A stretch of DNA of 64,000 bases from Candidatus Undinarchaeales archaeon (GTDB lineage: Archaea > SpSt-1190 > JASMDC01), in assembly GCA_030753015.1 (NCBI GenBank), contig JASMDC010000009.1, forward strand, positions 1 to 64,000, given 5' to 3'. The notes below the pieces were generated by a model. It worked only from the letters and a program-made list of their open reading frames with translations. It was not told the DNA's origin and did no database searches. This document shows positions 43,736-52,039 of the stretch, piece by piece; positions within the stretch are counted from its first letter, which is position 1, and each line of letters begins with the position of its first letter. The position numbers and the translations under genes are program-made.

Positions 43736-44562
43736 TACGTGAGTATCGAACCGAAGACGGAGCCCACGACACCGCCGATGCTGAGCAGGGCAACACGGCG
43801 ACCGCTCAGGAGAGACATGTTCGATCGCATGTTCCTCGTCATGGCATTGATGACCATCATGAAGACGAATCCTCCTGTCAAGCGGTAGAGATTGAGGATC
43901 TCAGGGCGTACCGCGTCAACAACCGTTTTGAAAATGGAGATGCCGACCGCCCAGCATAATGCGGCACCCAGGGAGAGGGCGATGCCCATGCCATAATTTG
44001 AATGCATAAAAGCGTCTTTCGTCAGGACAGAGGTCGTGGCACGCAGGCGTTTGAGCGTGTAGGCTGGACGCAGGGCACGCCCGAGACCGAATCCGTATCG
44101 CTGGTGATCTTCCGAAGGCTTGTAGATGGCCCCCTCCTCGCTGCGGGACGTGGACACCAGGTAGATACCCATCATCACAAGGGTGATCCCAATGAGGGTC
44201 CGCACAACGATGGACTCTCCCAGGATGAGCATGACGAAGAGCGGGTACACTGAGCTGATGCTCACCGCTCTGGACACACCGATGGCGCTGATCGCTCGAA
44301 TGAGGAGGGTGTCGGCGATGGCGAGGTTCACCACACCACCAGCGAGGATGAGGGCTACATGTGTGTCGCTGACGGCCAGCACCTCACTGGCGAACGGTGC
44401 CATTGCAACGATAAGTGTGAGCACAGTGAGGGGGGCAGCCAAACGCACAAGGCTGGCGAAGGGTGATGGTAGGTCCTTTGCACCCCGCTCGAAGAATACA
44501 GGGCACATAGCGAAGCACAGAGCTGCCCCGAACGCGTAGAAGATTCCCTCGTTCAGTGACAT
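43736..44562 (-). pseudogene. EamA transporter, 5' fragment cut off by IS66
   Basis: The first 270 or so residues (MSLNEGIFYAFGAALCFAMCPVFFERGAKDLPS and on) of a ten-helix EamA/DMT transporter, closely related to the one at 30673-31551. An insert of about 45 residues (SRSEEGAIYKPSEDHQRYGF and following) lies between the two repeats. The frame stops at the IS66 insertion after GSVFGSILT; the missing end lies at 41992-42162. Start ATG 44562; an upstream GTG at 44589 is possible. Confidence 0.9.
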
Positions 44563-44632
44563 TGTCCTGCCTCGCGGGGGATGGCACACATTCCACGCTT
44601 CTTAAGGATTGAGTTGGGGTATAAGGACGGGA

Positions 44633-46288
44633 TTATGCTCCCGAGTAGAGCACATCGCCAGCTTGCTCGCCGAGCTCGTCCCGGCCGTCATGGTTGTCGT
44701 AGGCGACCTTACCGTTGACGAGCACGTAGTCGATGCCCTCGGGATGCTGACACGGATCCTCGAAAGTGGCATTGTCCTTGAGGTCCTGGTAATCGAAGAC
44801 CGTGATGTCGGCGCGTTTGCCCACCTCGATCGAACCGCGCTCGTCGTCGATGCCTAGCGCCTGTGCCGGCCGGTAGGTCATCATCTGGACCGCCTCGGGC
44901 AGGGTGAGAACGCCCTCGTCCCGGGCGTACTTCGCAAGCACCCGGGGGAAGCTACCATAGAGACGCGGGTGGGGCTTGCCCATGACAAGCCCGTCCGTGG
45001 ACACGGTCTGGTAGGGGAGCTGCAGGAATCTCGACTTGTTCTCCTCGCTCATGGAGTGGGCGATCATGGAGACCCCCATCTCCTCGTTCTGGAGGAGGTC
45101 GAACACGTGGTGGAACGCTTTGCGGGACGTGGGATCGATGCCCTTCTCACGGCAGATCTCGGCGATCGACTTGCCCACGTCGCCCTGGTACGGGCTGCCG
45201 TCGCTCACCGAGGAGACGTAGATGCCCTCCCAGCCCCCGTTGGAGAACTTGTAGAAGTTATCCCAGTCGCACGGTCCCTGGGCCAACATGTCATCGATCA
45301 TTTGCTCCCGCTCCAGGGGATTGGCGAGCCGGACCAGGGTGGCATCGGTCCCGCCGTCGTGGACCCATGGTGGCAGGACCGCGCCGAGCATTGTGGAGCC
45401 GGCGGTGTAGGGATACATGTCGCTTGTGACGTTCATCCCTTCATCACGGTAGGAATCGATGAGCTTGATCATCTCGTCGGCCTTGGCCCAGTTGTCGCTG
45501 CCTGCAGCCTTGAGATGGGAGATGTGTACGTGGACGCCGGTCTTCTTACCGACCTCCAGCACTTCCTTGAGCGATTCCACAACGTAATCGCTCTCGTTGC
45601 GGATGTGGACCATGAAGATGCCGTCGTGCTCGGCCACGGTGGAGCACAGTGCCTCCACCTCGGGGGAGTCTGCATAGCACGCAGGCGGATAGATGAGACC
45701 CGAGGATAGCCCATAGGCCCCCTCCTCCATGGACGATTCGAGCACATCCTTCATTCGGACGAGCTCGGCGTCGGTGGGGGCATGGTCTCCTGCGCCCATC
45801 ACGTGCTCACGCAGGGTGGAGTGACCCACCAGGGAGGCCACGTTGGTAGCGGTGTGGGCGTCGACCCTGTCGAGGTACTCCCCCATGGTATTCCAGTCCC
45901 AATCTGCGGGATCGAGGGCGCCGTCCACTCCGCCGAGCTTGCGGGCGAGTTCCTCCTTGTCTGCATCTCGTACGGGTACTACGGAGAGGCCGTCCTGGCC
46001 GGTTACCTGGGTCGTGACGCCCTGCTTGATCTTGGGTACATCGCCGCGGTTCAGCCCTTCGGGAGTAGGCTCGAACACCGCGAGGTCCGCGTGTGCGTGC
46101 ATGTCGATGAACCCGGGGGCGACGTATTCCCCGTCGAGCTGGATCACCCGGTCCGCGGACTGGCCGTCCAGGTCGCCGATGGCGGTGATGACGCCGTCCT
46201 TGACAGCGATGTCAGCACTATAAGGATCGCCGCCGCGCCCGTCAACGACGGTACCGTCGCGAATGATCAGGTCGTAATCAGGATCCAT
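44633..46288 (-). CDS. D-aminoacylase-like amidohydrolase
   Basis: 551 residues, amidohydrolase superfamily of the N-acyl-D-amino acid deacylase type. The first metal site is FIDMHAHADLAVFEP (about 61-75), with the TSGL-like SSGLIYPPACYA motif (about 196-207) and the HIRNESDYVVESLKEVL segment (about 227-243) typical of this group, then HVHISHLKAAG (about 252-262) and the late STDGLVMGKPHPR with the catalytic Asp (about 437-449). It probably releases D-amino acids from N-acyl forms, or acts on a related amide. The start is chosen as ATG 46288 with a TATA box (GGTTTATATACC, 46319-46330) upstream. Confidence 0.85.
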   Translation of the reverse strand: MDPDYDLIIRDGTVVDGRGGDPYSADIAVKDGVITAIGDLDGQSADRVIQLDGEYVAPGFIDMHAHADLAVFEPTPEGLNRGDVPKIKQGVTTQVTGQDGLSVVPVRDADKEELARKLGGVDGALDPADWDWNTMGEYLDRVDAHTATNVASLVGHSTLREHVMGAGDHAPTDAELVRMKDVLESSMEEGAYGLSSGLIYPPACYADSPEVEALCSTVAEHDGIFMVHIRNESDYVVESLKEVLEVGKKTGVHVHISHLKAAGSDNWAKADEMIKLIDSYRDEGMNVTSDMYPYTAGSTMLGAVLPPWVHDGGTDATLVRLANPLEREQMIDDMLAQGPCDWDNFYKFSNGGWEGIYVSSVSDGSPYQGDVGKSIAEICREKGIDPTSRKAFHHVFDLLQNEEMGVSMIAHSMSEENKSRFLQLPYQTVSTDGLVMGKPHPRLYGSFPRVLAKYARDEGVLTLPEAVQMMTYRPAQALGIDDERGSIEVGKRADITVFDYQDLKDNATFEDPCQHPEGIDYVLVNGKVAYDNHDGRDELGEQAGDVLYSGA

Positions 46289-46340
46289 CCTATTGTCCTG
46301 GGATATTATGGGGGGAGCGGTATATAAACCTTCCCTTTTT

Positions 46341-46362
46341 GTTACCACTCTGGAGGAGTAAC
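46341..46362. promoter_or_regulatory. 22-bp palindromic operator, copy 1
   Basis: Half-sites GTTACCACTC and GAGGAGTAAC around TG (8 of 10 positions symmetric). It ends exactly at the TATA run of the ParB-like gene and lies 11 bp from the TATA box of the divergent amidohydrolase gene. A near-identical copy lies at 47419-47440 in the same position relative to another TATA box. Same place and spacing twice point to a specific regulator site. Confidence 0.7.
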
Positions 46363-46372
46363 ATATATATAT
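46363..46372 (+). promoter_or_regulatory. TATA box of first ParB-like gene
   Basis: ATATATATAT directly after the operator and centred 28 bp before the TTG at 46395. An ATG at 46371 overlaps this box and would not be in the transcript, so TTG 46395 is preferred. Confidence 0.6.
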
Positions 46373-46394
46373 GAGTTCTGACTACTATACTCCG

Positions 46395-47216
46395 TTGGTC
46401 TATACCGATGCCGTACAGTACGTAAAACCCAGTGAGGTATACGGCTGGGAGCACGGTGATACCTACGACGCTCTTGTCGATGTCGCTAAAGAGGGCAAGT
46501 GGGAGGAGTACAACATCCCTCCCGCCGAGGTGGTGCACTTCCCCAACGGTGTCACTAAGGACCTGCCCAACGTACATTACGTCATCGTCAACGGCCATCA
46601 CCGCCATAACGCCGCCCACCAGGCCGGAGAGAAGTTCCCGGTGCTGCCCGTGGACGTGGGGAAGAAGGGGCGAGATGGCTATGCTGAGAGCGCCATGCGC
46701 TATCATGGTGGTGGAACGTACGATTCTAAGTTCAATCCATACAAATCCATGAAGGACAAGAGCCCGGAATGGAACGCGGACGGAGTTCCTACCAAGCACA
46801 TCCTAAAGGAGTCGACCACGATCAGCGACTACTGGGATGACATGTTCAAGGTGGAGGCCCTGCGCGATCCGGGGATCCTGGAGAGCTCAATCTACGATCT
46901 CCTGCACGACAAGGCATACAAGCTTGGGCGAAAGAAGGTGGACAAAATCGACCTCCAGATAGGTAGCTCAGTGTACGACCATGCCGCCAGCGGTAAGTCG
47001 ACATCCTTCGACTACGTGACGATCTCGTACTCGGGCGACAAGGAGCACCCCGACAACATCGATGATCTACTCGAGCATGGCCGAGTGAAGGTGGGCAGCC
47101 GCTCTTTCAAAGCGAAGGACGTGGCGAACAAGCCCATCTACGATCTTCTGCCAAAGAAGGCTAGACGCGAGACACCGCATGAGATAGAGCTGGGGATCAA
47201 CGTGGATCTCTATTGA
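46395..47216 (+). CDS. ParB/sulfiredoxin-fold protein, paralogue 1
   Basis: 273 residues from TTG 46395; ATG 46371 in frame is the alternative. The chosen start aligns VYTDAVQYVKPSEVYGWEHG with the paralogue's TYTDAVVYANPREVLGWEHD, and the TATA box is 28 bp upstream. Residues 60-85 hold VHYVIVNGHHRHNAAHQAG, the G-H-H-R signature of ParB/Srx-fold nuclease or nucleotide-binding domains. The C-terminal 150 residues are unknown but shared with the paralogue at 47887. Preceded by the 22-bp operator. Probable DNA- or nucleotide-binding role; not a standard chromosome-segregation ParB. Confidence 0.65.
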   Translation: MVYTDAVQYVKPSEVYGWEHGDTYDALVDVAKEGKWEEYNIPPAEVVHFPNGVTKDLPNVHYVIVNGHHRHNAAHQAGEKFPVLPVDVGKKGRDGYAESAMRYHGGGTYDSKFNPYKSMKDKSPEWNADGVPTKHILKESTTISDYWDDMFKVEALRDPGILESSIYDLLHDKAYKLGRKKVDKIDLQIGSSVYDHAASGKSTSFDYVTISYSGDKEHPDNIDDLLEHGRVKVGSRSFKAKDVANKPIYDLLPKKARRETPHEIELGINVDLY

Positions 47217-47371
47217 GGCCAACTTCTTCATGAATAATCGTACTAGCGGATATGCCCTACTCTCGATACCTTGAGATGGGGAAATTAGTTAATCTCGGAA
47301 CACTCATACCTGATCACGTTCTATTGATGGTTCAATGGGCCTTCGTATGCTGATTACAGGGATGAATAACC

Positions 47372-47395
47372 ATGGTTTCAGTGAGGTGAAACCAT
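47372..47395. repeat. Perfect 9-bp inverted repeat
   Basis: ATGGTTTCA and TGAAACCAT around GTGAGG, 24 bases in all, in the 256-base gap between the two halves of the ParB-like cluster and 23 bases before operator copy 2. No T-run follows. It could be an operator or RNA hairpin; the rest of the gap (47217-47371) shows no gene. Confidence 0.55.
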
Positions 47396-47418
47396 CCGGA
47401 ACAGTGGATGTGCTACTC

Positions 47419-47440
47419 GTTACCACTCAACAGAGGTAAC
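47419..47440. promoter_or_regulatory. 22-bp palindromic operator, copy 2
   Basis: GTTACCACTC, AA, CAGAGGTAAC; perfect GTTACC/GGTAAC outer arms. The first ten bases are identical to copy 1 (46341-46362), and it again ends one base before the TATA run. Confidence 0.7.
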
Positions 47441-47441
47441 A

Positions 47442-47451
47442 TTTATATATA
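47442..47451 (+). promoter_or_regulatory. TATA box of 134-residue protein gene
   Basis: TTTATATATA centred 27 bp before ATG 47473, immediately after operator copy 2. Confidence 0.65.
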
Positions 47452-47472
47452 GGACGAACTATCGTCGCTTGT

Positions 47473-47877
47473 ATGATCTACGCGGAAGCCATTGAACATG
47501 GTGATCCACTCCTCCTCGAGAATAACATCGCGGACCTCAAGGTCACCGCACAAGAGTCCTATTCCATCGGTGGTAGGACCTATGTGCAAGCGGGTGCCGA
47601 GTTCTCTTATGCGTCATTGCAGCGATTCTGCCACATGCAGGGTATTGACATACTGGACTTCGACGATATGCACGCCGTGGACAAGGCAGGCAATGACCTC
47701 TACACTGTCAAGGACCGTGTGTTCGACAAGAACTACGAACTGTGCTCACAGCCCCTTCACGTAAAGGACGGGCATGCCTACGGGACTGCCGTCACCAAGG
47801 ACATGATCGAGGCCAATCTCGACCAGGTAGGTGGATGGGAAAACGTAGAGCGTGTCGAGAACTATTTCATGTACTAG
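47473..47877 (+). CDS. Hypothetical protein in operator-controlled cassette
   Basis: 134 residues, acidic, soluble; no recognised family. It opens MIYAEAIEHGDPLLLENNIA and contains a SIGGRTYVQAGAEFSYASLQRF stretch. Operator copy 2 and a TATA box precede it and ParB-like paralogue 2 follows after nine bases, so the two form an operon. As a small acidic protein next to a putative nuclease-fold protein, an inhibitor or partner role is conceivable but unproven. Confidence 0.7.
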   Translation: MIYAEAIEHGDPLLLENNIADLKVTAQESYSIGGRTYVQAGAEFSYASLQRFCHMQGIDILDFDDMHAVDKAGNDLYTVKDRVFDKNYELCSQPLHVKDGHAYGTAVTKDMIEANLDQVGGWENVERVENYFMY

Positions 47878-47886
47878 GCTGTAACC

Positions 47887-48711
47887 ATGACCTACACCGA
47901 CGCTGTTGTATACGCGAATCCCCGGGAGGTACTGGGGTGGGAGCATGATAACACCTACGATGCCCTGGTCGACGTGGCCAAGGAGGAGCGATGGGAGGAG
48001 CTGAACATCCCCCCTGCCGAGGTCGTGTACTTCCCCAATGGCGTATCCGAGCGTCTCTCTGACGTGCACTATGTCATAGTCAACGGCCACCACCGCCATA
48101 ATGCTGCAAAGGAGGCGGGCAAGCCCTTCCCCGTGCTCCCTATCGATGTAGGGGAGGACGGGATGGAACGGTACGCATCCCTCGCCCGCGTTGGCGGTTA
48201 TGATCCTGAACGCAATACCTACACCCTCATGGACCCGAAGGTCCCTGATTGGAACGCCGACGGCATCCCCACAACCCACTACCTCAAGGAGACCACGGAA
48301 GTAAATACGCCCACGGACTGGACGCCATGGTTCAAGATCAAGGCCATGCGCGGGGCCCGGGTGCTGGATGGCACTGTGGACGAACTGCTGCGCGATCCCG
48401 CCTACACACTGGACACCCATCAGGTAGACGCCCTCAAGTTCCAGCTCGGGCGCACGACCTACGACCATGCCAAGAGCTCGGAGTCCACCGGCTATGACTA
48501 CTTCACCGTCGCCTACGCGGGTGATAAAGAGCACCCGGGCTCGTACGAGGAACTCCTGGCCGACGGAGAGATACGATTCAGCGGTTCCGACGAGGAGCGC
48601 ACCTACAAGCTCAGTGAGGTTCGCGACACGCCCGTGCGTGAGCTCCTGAAGGCCAGCCGGCACGATACGGTCCATGAGGTGACCCTGGCAATCGACGTGG
48701 ACACCTACTGA
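47887..48711 (+). CDS. ParB/sulfiredoxin-fold protein, paralogue 2
   Basis: 274 residues. Strongly similar along its whole length to the protein at 46395 (for example NTYDALVDVAKEERWEELN and VHYVIVNGHHRHNAAKEAGK). The ParB-like G-H-H-R motif is intact. The C-terminal part contains the shared GDKEHPGSYEELLADGEIRF region and the common ending HEVTLAIDVDTY. The pair arose by duplication, together with the upstream operator. Second gene of the operon beginning at 47473. Confidence 0.65.
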   Translation: MTYTDAVVYANPREVLGWEHDNTYDALVDVAKEERWEELNIPPAEVVYFPNGVSERLSDVHYVIVNGHHRHNAAKEAGKPFPVLPIDVGEDGMERYASLARVGGYDPERNTYTLMDPKVPDWNADGIPTTHYLKETTEVNTPTDWTPWFKIKAMRGARVLDGTVDELLRDPAYTLDTHQVDALKFQLGRTTYDHAKSSESTGYDYFTVAYAGDKEHPGSYEELLADGEIRFSGSDEERTYKLSEVRDTPVRELLKASRHDTVHEVTLAIDVDTY

Positions 48712-48726
48712 AGGCCCCAAAGACTA

Positions 48727-48736
48727 GATATAAAAA
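48727..48736 (+). promoter_or_regulatory. TATA box for hypothetical gene at 48760
   Basis: GATATAAAAA centred about 28 bp before ATG 48760. No copy of the 22-bp operator is present here. Confidence 0.6.
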
Positions 48737-48759
48737 CCGACTCTCGGGCGGGCCGCTCC

Positions 48760-49668
48760 ATGACAGAGATTGCGGTCGACGAGCTCTATTCACAGTTCAA
48801 CGCCGGCTACGAGAAGCTGGCTCACGAAATCGAGGTGAAGGGACATCCCGTTCCCGATCATACAGAGCGCCAGTTCCGGTTGTGCCTGTACAACGGGGAC
48901 GTCGCCATAGCAGCGACATTGGGCGCCGACGGCCCTCATCACATCGACATCATGACCCGTGCCGAGAACATGGCCCGGACGGGCATCCAGCGGCTCTTCC
49001 AGGTCTACGCCAATCACAACGCCTTCGAGAAGAGCGATTATGTCCGTGAGCCCTCCCTGGCGCTCTTCGCCAAGAACCGGGATGCTGGAGACGAACGGTT
49101 CTACATCGGGCAGGAATCCCCTCAGCTCAAGCACCACCTCGAGCAGGTCCACATGGCCTGGCAGGGCCATGAGGGGGACGTACCCTATGGCATGATCCCG
49201 AGCACGGCCGCGGCCTTCGATGCAGCGCTCAAGGCCGTCGATGTCGATCCTGCGCGCCTCGAGAACGAGGAGCGGGACGAGCGGTGGGGTGCTCGGTACA
49301 ACCTCCAGCGTGGGGATTTCATTCACATCAACAACTTCCTCGACGCACAGGAGAGCGTCGTTTCCACCGCTCCCGACCTGTACACGCAGCTTATGGGAGA
49401 GGACGTGCGTGGTACGTCATCCGTGAAGCTCGTCCAGAGCGACGGCCTGCGGGGAGTTCACATCGAGCTCTACCGGCCCCGGGATGACGAGGACCAGGTC
49501 GTCGGCCGCGAGGCCTTCGAACGGACCGTTGCTGAGCTGGAACGGCTCGACATAGACCTCTCGGGTGACTGGGAGGTCACTGTCAGCCCTGACCATTTCG
49601 CCTTCAACCAGGAGATCAACCGGTACTTCGAGGGTGCGGATATCCTCAAGGACAGGGGGGCGGCCTGA
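48760..49668 (+). CDS. Hypothetical protein
   Basis: 302 residues, soluble, acidic, no recognised domain and no signal or membrane helix. Its start is set by the TATA box about 28 bp upstream. A membrane protein gene follows immediately (ATG at 49670, next to the stop), so they are probably co-transcribed. It shares the acidic, His/Tyr-containing style of the ParB-like cassette genes before it, and may belong with them. Confidence 0.7.
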   Translation: MTEIAVDELYSQFNAGYEKLAHEIEVKGHPVPDHTERQFRLCLYNGDVAIAATLGADGPHHIDIMTRAENMARTGIQRLFQVYANHNAFEKSDYVREPSLALFAKNRDAGDERFYIGQESPQLKHHLEQVHMAWQGHEGDVPYGMIPSTAAAFDAALKAVDVDPARLENEERDERWGARYNLQRGDFIHINNFLDAQESVVSTAPDLYTQLMGEDVRGTSSVKLVQSDGLRGVHIELYRPRDDEDQVVGREAFERTVAELERLDIDLSGDWEVTVSPDHFAFNQEINRYFEGADILKDRGAA

Positions 49669-49669
49669 G

Positions 49670-50173
49670 ATGGTGCTCGAACTCTCAATGTCGGATTATA
49701 CCGATCTCACGAACGAGAACGTCTACACTGCGATCGAGGCGTCCTACCGCCTGGCTGGAGACGAGCGTGTGATGGTGAAGCTCCCCTACGAGCTCAAGGA
49801 CGTCGAAGGCGAGCAGGATGTGCTCGATGCTGTGCACGAGCACTTCAGCGAGCGGTACGACACCTGGTCGACATTCCTCGAGGAGGAGACGAAGGGTGAG
49901 CGGTTCAAGCGCTACGTCACCCACGATATGTGGGTGAAAGAGGACGGTGACTACACAAAGGGCCTCAGCGCGGGCATGCTCGGGCTCATCACCGTAGCCA
50001 CCGCCGCGACCCTGCCCTTCAGTCTCGAACTGCTGCCCGCGACGTTGTTCGCCGGATTGTTCACCGGCACGGGCGTCTTCAGCTGTTACCAGGGCGCCGC
50101 TCAACGGGACCAGAACAAGATGGACTCTTATCATGAGCTTGCTGAGCTGAATATCGAATTCGTCTACGGTTAG
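49670..50173 (+). CDS. Hypothetical protein with two C-terminal membrane helices
   Basis: 167 residues. The first 95 are soluble and acidic; about 103-145 form two close helices (GMLGLITVATAATLPFSLEL and LLPATLFAGLFTGTGVF), then a polar tail. ATG 49670 follows the previous stop after one base; an in-frame ATG at 49688 is an alternative. No family recognised. A membrane effector next to unknown soluble proteins is a pattern seen in accessory systems, but no known effector domain is visible. Confidence 0.7.
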   Translation: MVLELSMSDYTDLTNENVYTAIEASYRLAGDERVMVKLPYELKDVEGEQDVLDAVHEHFSERYDTWSTFLEEETKGERFKRYVTHDMWVKEDGDYTKGLSAGMLGLITVATAATLPFSLELLPATLFAGLFTGTGVFSCYQGAAQRDQNKMDSYHELAELNIEFVYG

Positions 50174-50176
50174 GTA

Positions 50177-51928
50177 CTAGTGCCCCCGGGGGAACCATAC
50201 GTCACCGATGACATGATGACCCAGGTATCGTCGGACGATGTTGTCAGGACCGAACCGACGGACGATGCAGCGTATGAGGTCGCGGGTCGTACGTGTGGCC
50301 CTGGCATGCTCCATTACCAGGAACGAGCATCGGTTACCGGGTGAGATCGAGACATCGCGGCCGAGCACCTTACCGCCGCTCACGGTGGCCATGTGTAGCG
50401 CTTCCCTGTCGGTGAGCCTGCAGCCCCTGGCAAGGAGCTCCATCTCGCGGAACAGGTTGGGAGAGGACACGAAGCTGTTGTCGGTCCCAAGCCCGACCTG
50501 GAGCCCGGCGTCGAGGAGGTCCCTCACGGGTGGGAGCCTATCGGTGAGGGTGAGGTTGGAGCGTGGGCACACGATGACGGACATCACTGCGTTGGCCGCG
50601 CACGTAGCGTGCTTCGGCAGCGCGTGCGTCATATGAACAGCGATGTCGACCCCGAGCTCAAGGGCATTATCCAGCTGCTCGGGTCGGGGGGCCTCGAGCA
50701 CGTGGGCGGCCACGGGTTTGTGAGCGCGGTGAGCGGCCGACACCATGTCTGCGTCCAAGCTGCTCGGGCTCGCGGCTCCCAGACCGTCCGCCTCCATGAC
50801 GACCGATGCGAGCTCCTCCGGATTGTCGGCACGCCCCAGAAGGATCATATCAAGCGGTGCATAGGCAATCGCTTCTCGGGCGAGACGGACACCTACCAGC
50901 CCGCCCTCGCGGAAGTCCGATGCGACACCGATACCCATCCGGACCATCTCCCATGTGGTCTGGCGCATGGCGCTTGCAAGCATCCCTGGCGGGGTTTGTG
51001 CGAGCAGGCGGTGCTTGAGCCCATTCGGCGGCGCCACGAGCTCCTGGAGCGGGACGCTCTGGCCGATGTCTAGGAAGGCGCTGTCCCCCAGATGGACGTG
51101 GGCGTTGACCATGGACGGGATGATGATGCGGTTCCGCCGGTCACCGGCCACGGGACCCTCCTCGATCGATTTGATGACACCATCGCGAACCACAACGGCA
51201 CCCTCCACGGGCTCAAGCTCGGGCCCTACGAGGGCGACACCCTCCTCGATAAGGTCCTGGGCAGGGACCTGTGCACAGAGGCCCTCGACCATGGATGAGA
51301 ACCATGCCTCACCCTTGGCAAAAGTGGCATGACGTGGATCCCCCATGACGCCTGTGTTGGACCGGGCGAGGTTCAGACCCCCGTGCGGGCGAGGGCCCGT
51401 GGTAAATGTGTCCCACTGGGGCGGTGCTGGTTCCACGACCACGGTGCTCGGGTCCGAGCCGAAAAGGAAGGCGGCCAGTGATCCCTCGAACTCACCGGCG
51501 TGGCAGCACCCGCCCGGCGAGGAGTCCCGCATCGAGTTCACCAGGTCGCGGTCCACTAGGTGCCATGTGTGGAGGACCGTCACCCCTTGAAGCCCCTCCA
51601 CTGCCTGTTTGTTCCCCCCGTGTCCGTTGATGACGAATATCTGGCCTTCCAGTGAGCCCACAAGGTCCTGAATATAGGTGTGAAGCGACTCCGCCGATAC
51701 TGAGACAGTCCCCGGCCTGGCACTATGCTCGTGGCTGTCGCCCACTCCCACCAATGGAAGGACCAGCGCTCCTGTGCGGTCGGCTACAGCCGCCACTAGG
51801 CGCTGGGCCACCATCGCGTCCGTGCCCAAGGGGAGATCGGGGCCATGGCCCTCCAGCGAACCCACAGGGACCAGGATAGGGCGGACCACGTATCCAGCGC
51901 GGGGTGATGCCTCCTCCGAGGCGTACAT
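50177..51928 (-). CDS. Creatininase-family / amidohydrolase fusion protein
   Basis: 583 residues with two enzyme domains. Residues 1-220 are creatininase-fold, with metal motifs VGSLEGHGPDLPLGTDAM (about 22-39), FVINGHGGNK (about 98-107) and CHAGEFEGSLAAF (about 143-155). In archaea this fold includes ArfB, the Fe(II)-dependent formamide hydrolase of riboflavin and F420 synthesis. Residues 225-583 are a cytosine/guanine-deaminase-like amidohydrolase: MVNAHVHLGDS (about 274-284), a His in KPVAAHVLEA, MTHALPKHA, and the Asp in GLGTDNSFVSS (about 478-488). An ArfB activity joined to a pyrimidine deaminase is one reading; other amide/deaminase pairs are possible. Divergent from 52040. Confidence 0.75.
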   Translation of the reverse strand: MYASEEASPRAGYVVRPILVPVGSLEGHGPDLPLGTDAMVAQRLVAAVADRTGALVLPLVGVGDSHEHSARPGTVSVSAESLHTYIQDLVGSLEGQIFVINGHGGNKQAVEGLQGVTVLHTWHLVDRDLVNSMRDSSPGGCCHAGEFEGSLAAFLFGSDPSTVVVEPAPPQWDTFTTGPRPHGGLNLARSNTGVMGDPRHATFAKGEAWFSSMVEGLCAQVPAQDLIEEGVALVGPELEPVEGAVVVRDGVIKSIEEGPVAGDRRNRIIIPSMVNAHVHLGDSAFLDIGQSVPLQELVAPPNGLKHRLLAQTPPGMLASAMRQTTWEMVRMGIGVASDFREGGLVGVRLAREAIAYAPLDMILLGRADNPEELASVVMEADGLGAASPSSLDADMVSAAHRAHKPVAAHVLEAPRPEQLDNALELGVDIAVHMTHALPKHATCAANAVMSVIVCPRSNLTLTDRLPPVRDLLDAGLQVGLGTDNSFVSSPNLFREMELLARGCRLTDREALHMATVSGGKVLGRDVSISPGNRCSFLVMEHARATRTTRDLIRCIVRRFGPDNIVRRYLGHHVIGDVWFPRGH

Positions 51929-51956
51929 GACTAGTGTATACCCGTCTTTGTTCCAT

Positions 51957-52020
51957 TATAAAGCTTGCATGGCCGGGACCGCGTTCGACGGGGGCACATC
52001 TCTATATAAAGCTTGCATGG
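51957..52020. repeat. Pair of 16-bp direct repeats over two divergent promoters
   Basis: TATAAAGCTTGCATGG occurs at 51957-51972 and again at 52005-52020. The first copy overlaps the minus-strand TATA box (TTTATAAT, 51955-51962) of the fusion gene starting at 51928; the second overlaps the plus-strand TATA run (TATATAAA, 52003-52010) of the gene at 52040. The common half AAGCTTGCATGG may be a shared regulator site. Confidence 0.6.
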
Positions 52021-52039
52021 AAGGCCAACGCGGGGCTTT

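Noticed and set aside
46371..46394. ATG 46371 as start of the first ParB-like gene
   Set aside because: It overlaps the TATA run; the paralogue aligns from TTG 46395, which is 28 bp from the box. Not fully excluded.
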